This document shows, piece after piece, positions 20,884 to 21,454 of a DNA stretch of 21,454 bases. The position numbers and the translations under genes were made by a program. Each line of letters opens with the position of its first letter. The first letter of the stretch is position 1. Under the pieces are notes generated by a model that was not told the origin of the DNA, searched no databases, and saw only the letters and a list, made by a program, of their open reading frames with translations. The stretch is from a virus. The stretch is taken from positions 1 through 21,454 of the IMG/VR virus record IMGVR_UViG_3300028415_000329; one strand, written 5' to 3'.

Positions 20884-21454
20884 GCGACCGCGAAACGAAC
20901 GTCTCCATCTGGGAGGGTGAGATCACGTCCACCCTGTCCGCCGGGGCGACGACCATCGCGGTCGACGCGACGGCAGGGGTGCCGGCCGTCCCGTTCTTCG
21001 TGGTCGCCAACCCGTCGTCGGATGACCGTGAAGTCATCCTGATCGACGACTCGACGACAGGCACGTCGCTGGTCATGTCGTCGGCCGCTTCGCGCGGGCA
21101 GGACGGGACCACCGACGTCGAGCACGCCATCGGGACGGTCGTCGGCATCTACCCGGTCCCGAGCCACTGGACCGACATCAACGACCGGGTGGACGCTGCC
21201 GAGACGACGTTGGCGACGAAGCTGACCGAGGCCGACATCGACACGCTGGCCGAACTGAACGCCATCGTGGGCGACGCGACGTTGGACACGTCCTCGGCGA
21301 CCCGTGTCCCGACCGACCTGTCGGTCACCAACGCGAAGGTTGCTGCTGCTGCCGCTATCGCCCAGTCGAAGATCGACGGGCTGGTGGCCGACCTGGCCGC
21401 GAAGCTCGCTTTGGCGGGCGGCACGCTGACCGGCGCTCTCGTCCTGGATGCGGC
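20880..21454 (+). CDS. Tail fibre protein, 5' part only
   Basis: The frame opens at ATG 20880 (ATGA overlap with the previous stop) and remains open for 191 codons to the window edge. Residues 14-90 form a beta module with VILIDD, then SRGQDGTTDVEH (71-82), similar in spacing to a module in the adaptor. A short coiled coil (WTDINDRVDAAETTLATKL) follows, then the segment AAIAQSKIDGLVADLAAKLAL and GGTLTGALVL, which are typical of trimeric tail fibres. The N-terminus would attach the fibre to the tail, and the missing C-terminus would bind the host. The rest of the gene lies to the right of the window. Confidence 0.8.
   Translation, partial: MSDRETNVSIWEGEITSTLSAGATTIAVDATAGVPAVPFFVVANPSSDDREVILIDDSTTGTSLVMSSAASRGQDGTTDVEHAIGTVVGIYPVPSHWTDINDRVDAAETTLATKLTEADIDTLAELNAIVGDATLDTSSATRVPTDLSVTNAKVAAAAAIAQSKIDGLVADLAAKLALAGGTLTGALVLDA

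Overview
The window is a continuous stretch of a tailed double-stranded DNA phage genome. Every convincing gene lies on the + strand, and together they form most of a virion structure and packaging module. The DNA is very G+C-rich (about two thirds by eye), has GTG as well as ATG starts, clear GGAGG-type ribosome sites, and stop/start overlaps (ATGA, TGATG, TAATG) at most junctions. With two separate peptidoglycan-degrading virion enzymes, this fits a lytic-type phage of a high-G+C bacterium, most likely an actinobacterium. The host is an inference: there is no host DNA, tRNA or integrase in the window. No tape-measure gene, tail-tube gene or frameshifted tail chaperone is seen between the head and fibre genes, so a short-tailed (podovirus) architecture is the simplest reading.

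Layout. 1-888 is a non-coding, repeat- and hairpin-rich region with a 24-bp perfect palindrome; it may hold regulatory or packaging sites. 889-2820 is the large terminase, with an N-terminal zinc-finger-like/HTH extension. 2820-4607 is the portal and 4611-5042 a small Pro/Gly-rich protein. 5035-15882 is a block of six long, tightly overlapping genes read as internal/ejection proteins: a 1694-aa giant with a glycine-zipper segment and an ADP-ribosyltransferase-like segment, a 283-aa protein, a lytic transglycosylase, an M23 peptidase, and proteins of 628 and 523 aa. A 12-codon ORF bridges the last two. 15883-16329 is a second non-coding region with a candidate promoter and a 5'-leader hairpin. 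16330-18000 holds the scaffold and a DUF5309/SU10-type major capsid protein with an inserted beta domain, closed by a 13-bp terminator-like hairpin. 18065-21454 holds a head-tail adaptor candidate, a propeller-like tail protein and the start of a tail fibre that runs off the window.

How the genes work together. Terminase and portal package DNA into a shell built by scaffold and capsid protein; the adaptor and tail protein close the vertex and the fibre binds the host. The ejection block would be packaged inside the head or tail and released on infection. There the transglycosylase and M23 peptidase cut the glycan strand and peptide of the wall, and the giant protein would cross the membrane. 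Three consecutive genes of this block share an LPGTG-containing glycine-rich linker, and the two wall enzymes share a second module, which suggests they were built or maintained by exchange of a common part.

The features I would look at first are the ADP-ribosyltransferase-like R-S-E layout in the giant ejection protein, the DNA-binding extension on the terminase with no separate small terminase in view, the shared LPGTG linkers, the 12-codon coupling ORF, and the palindromic operator-like site near the left end.
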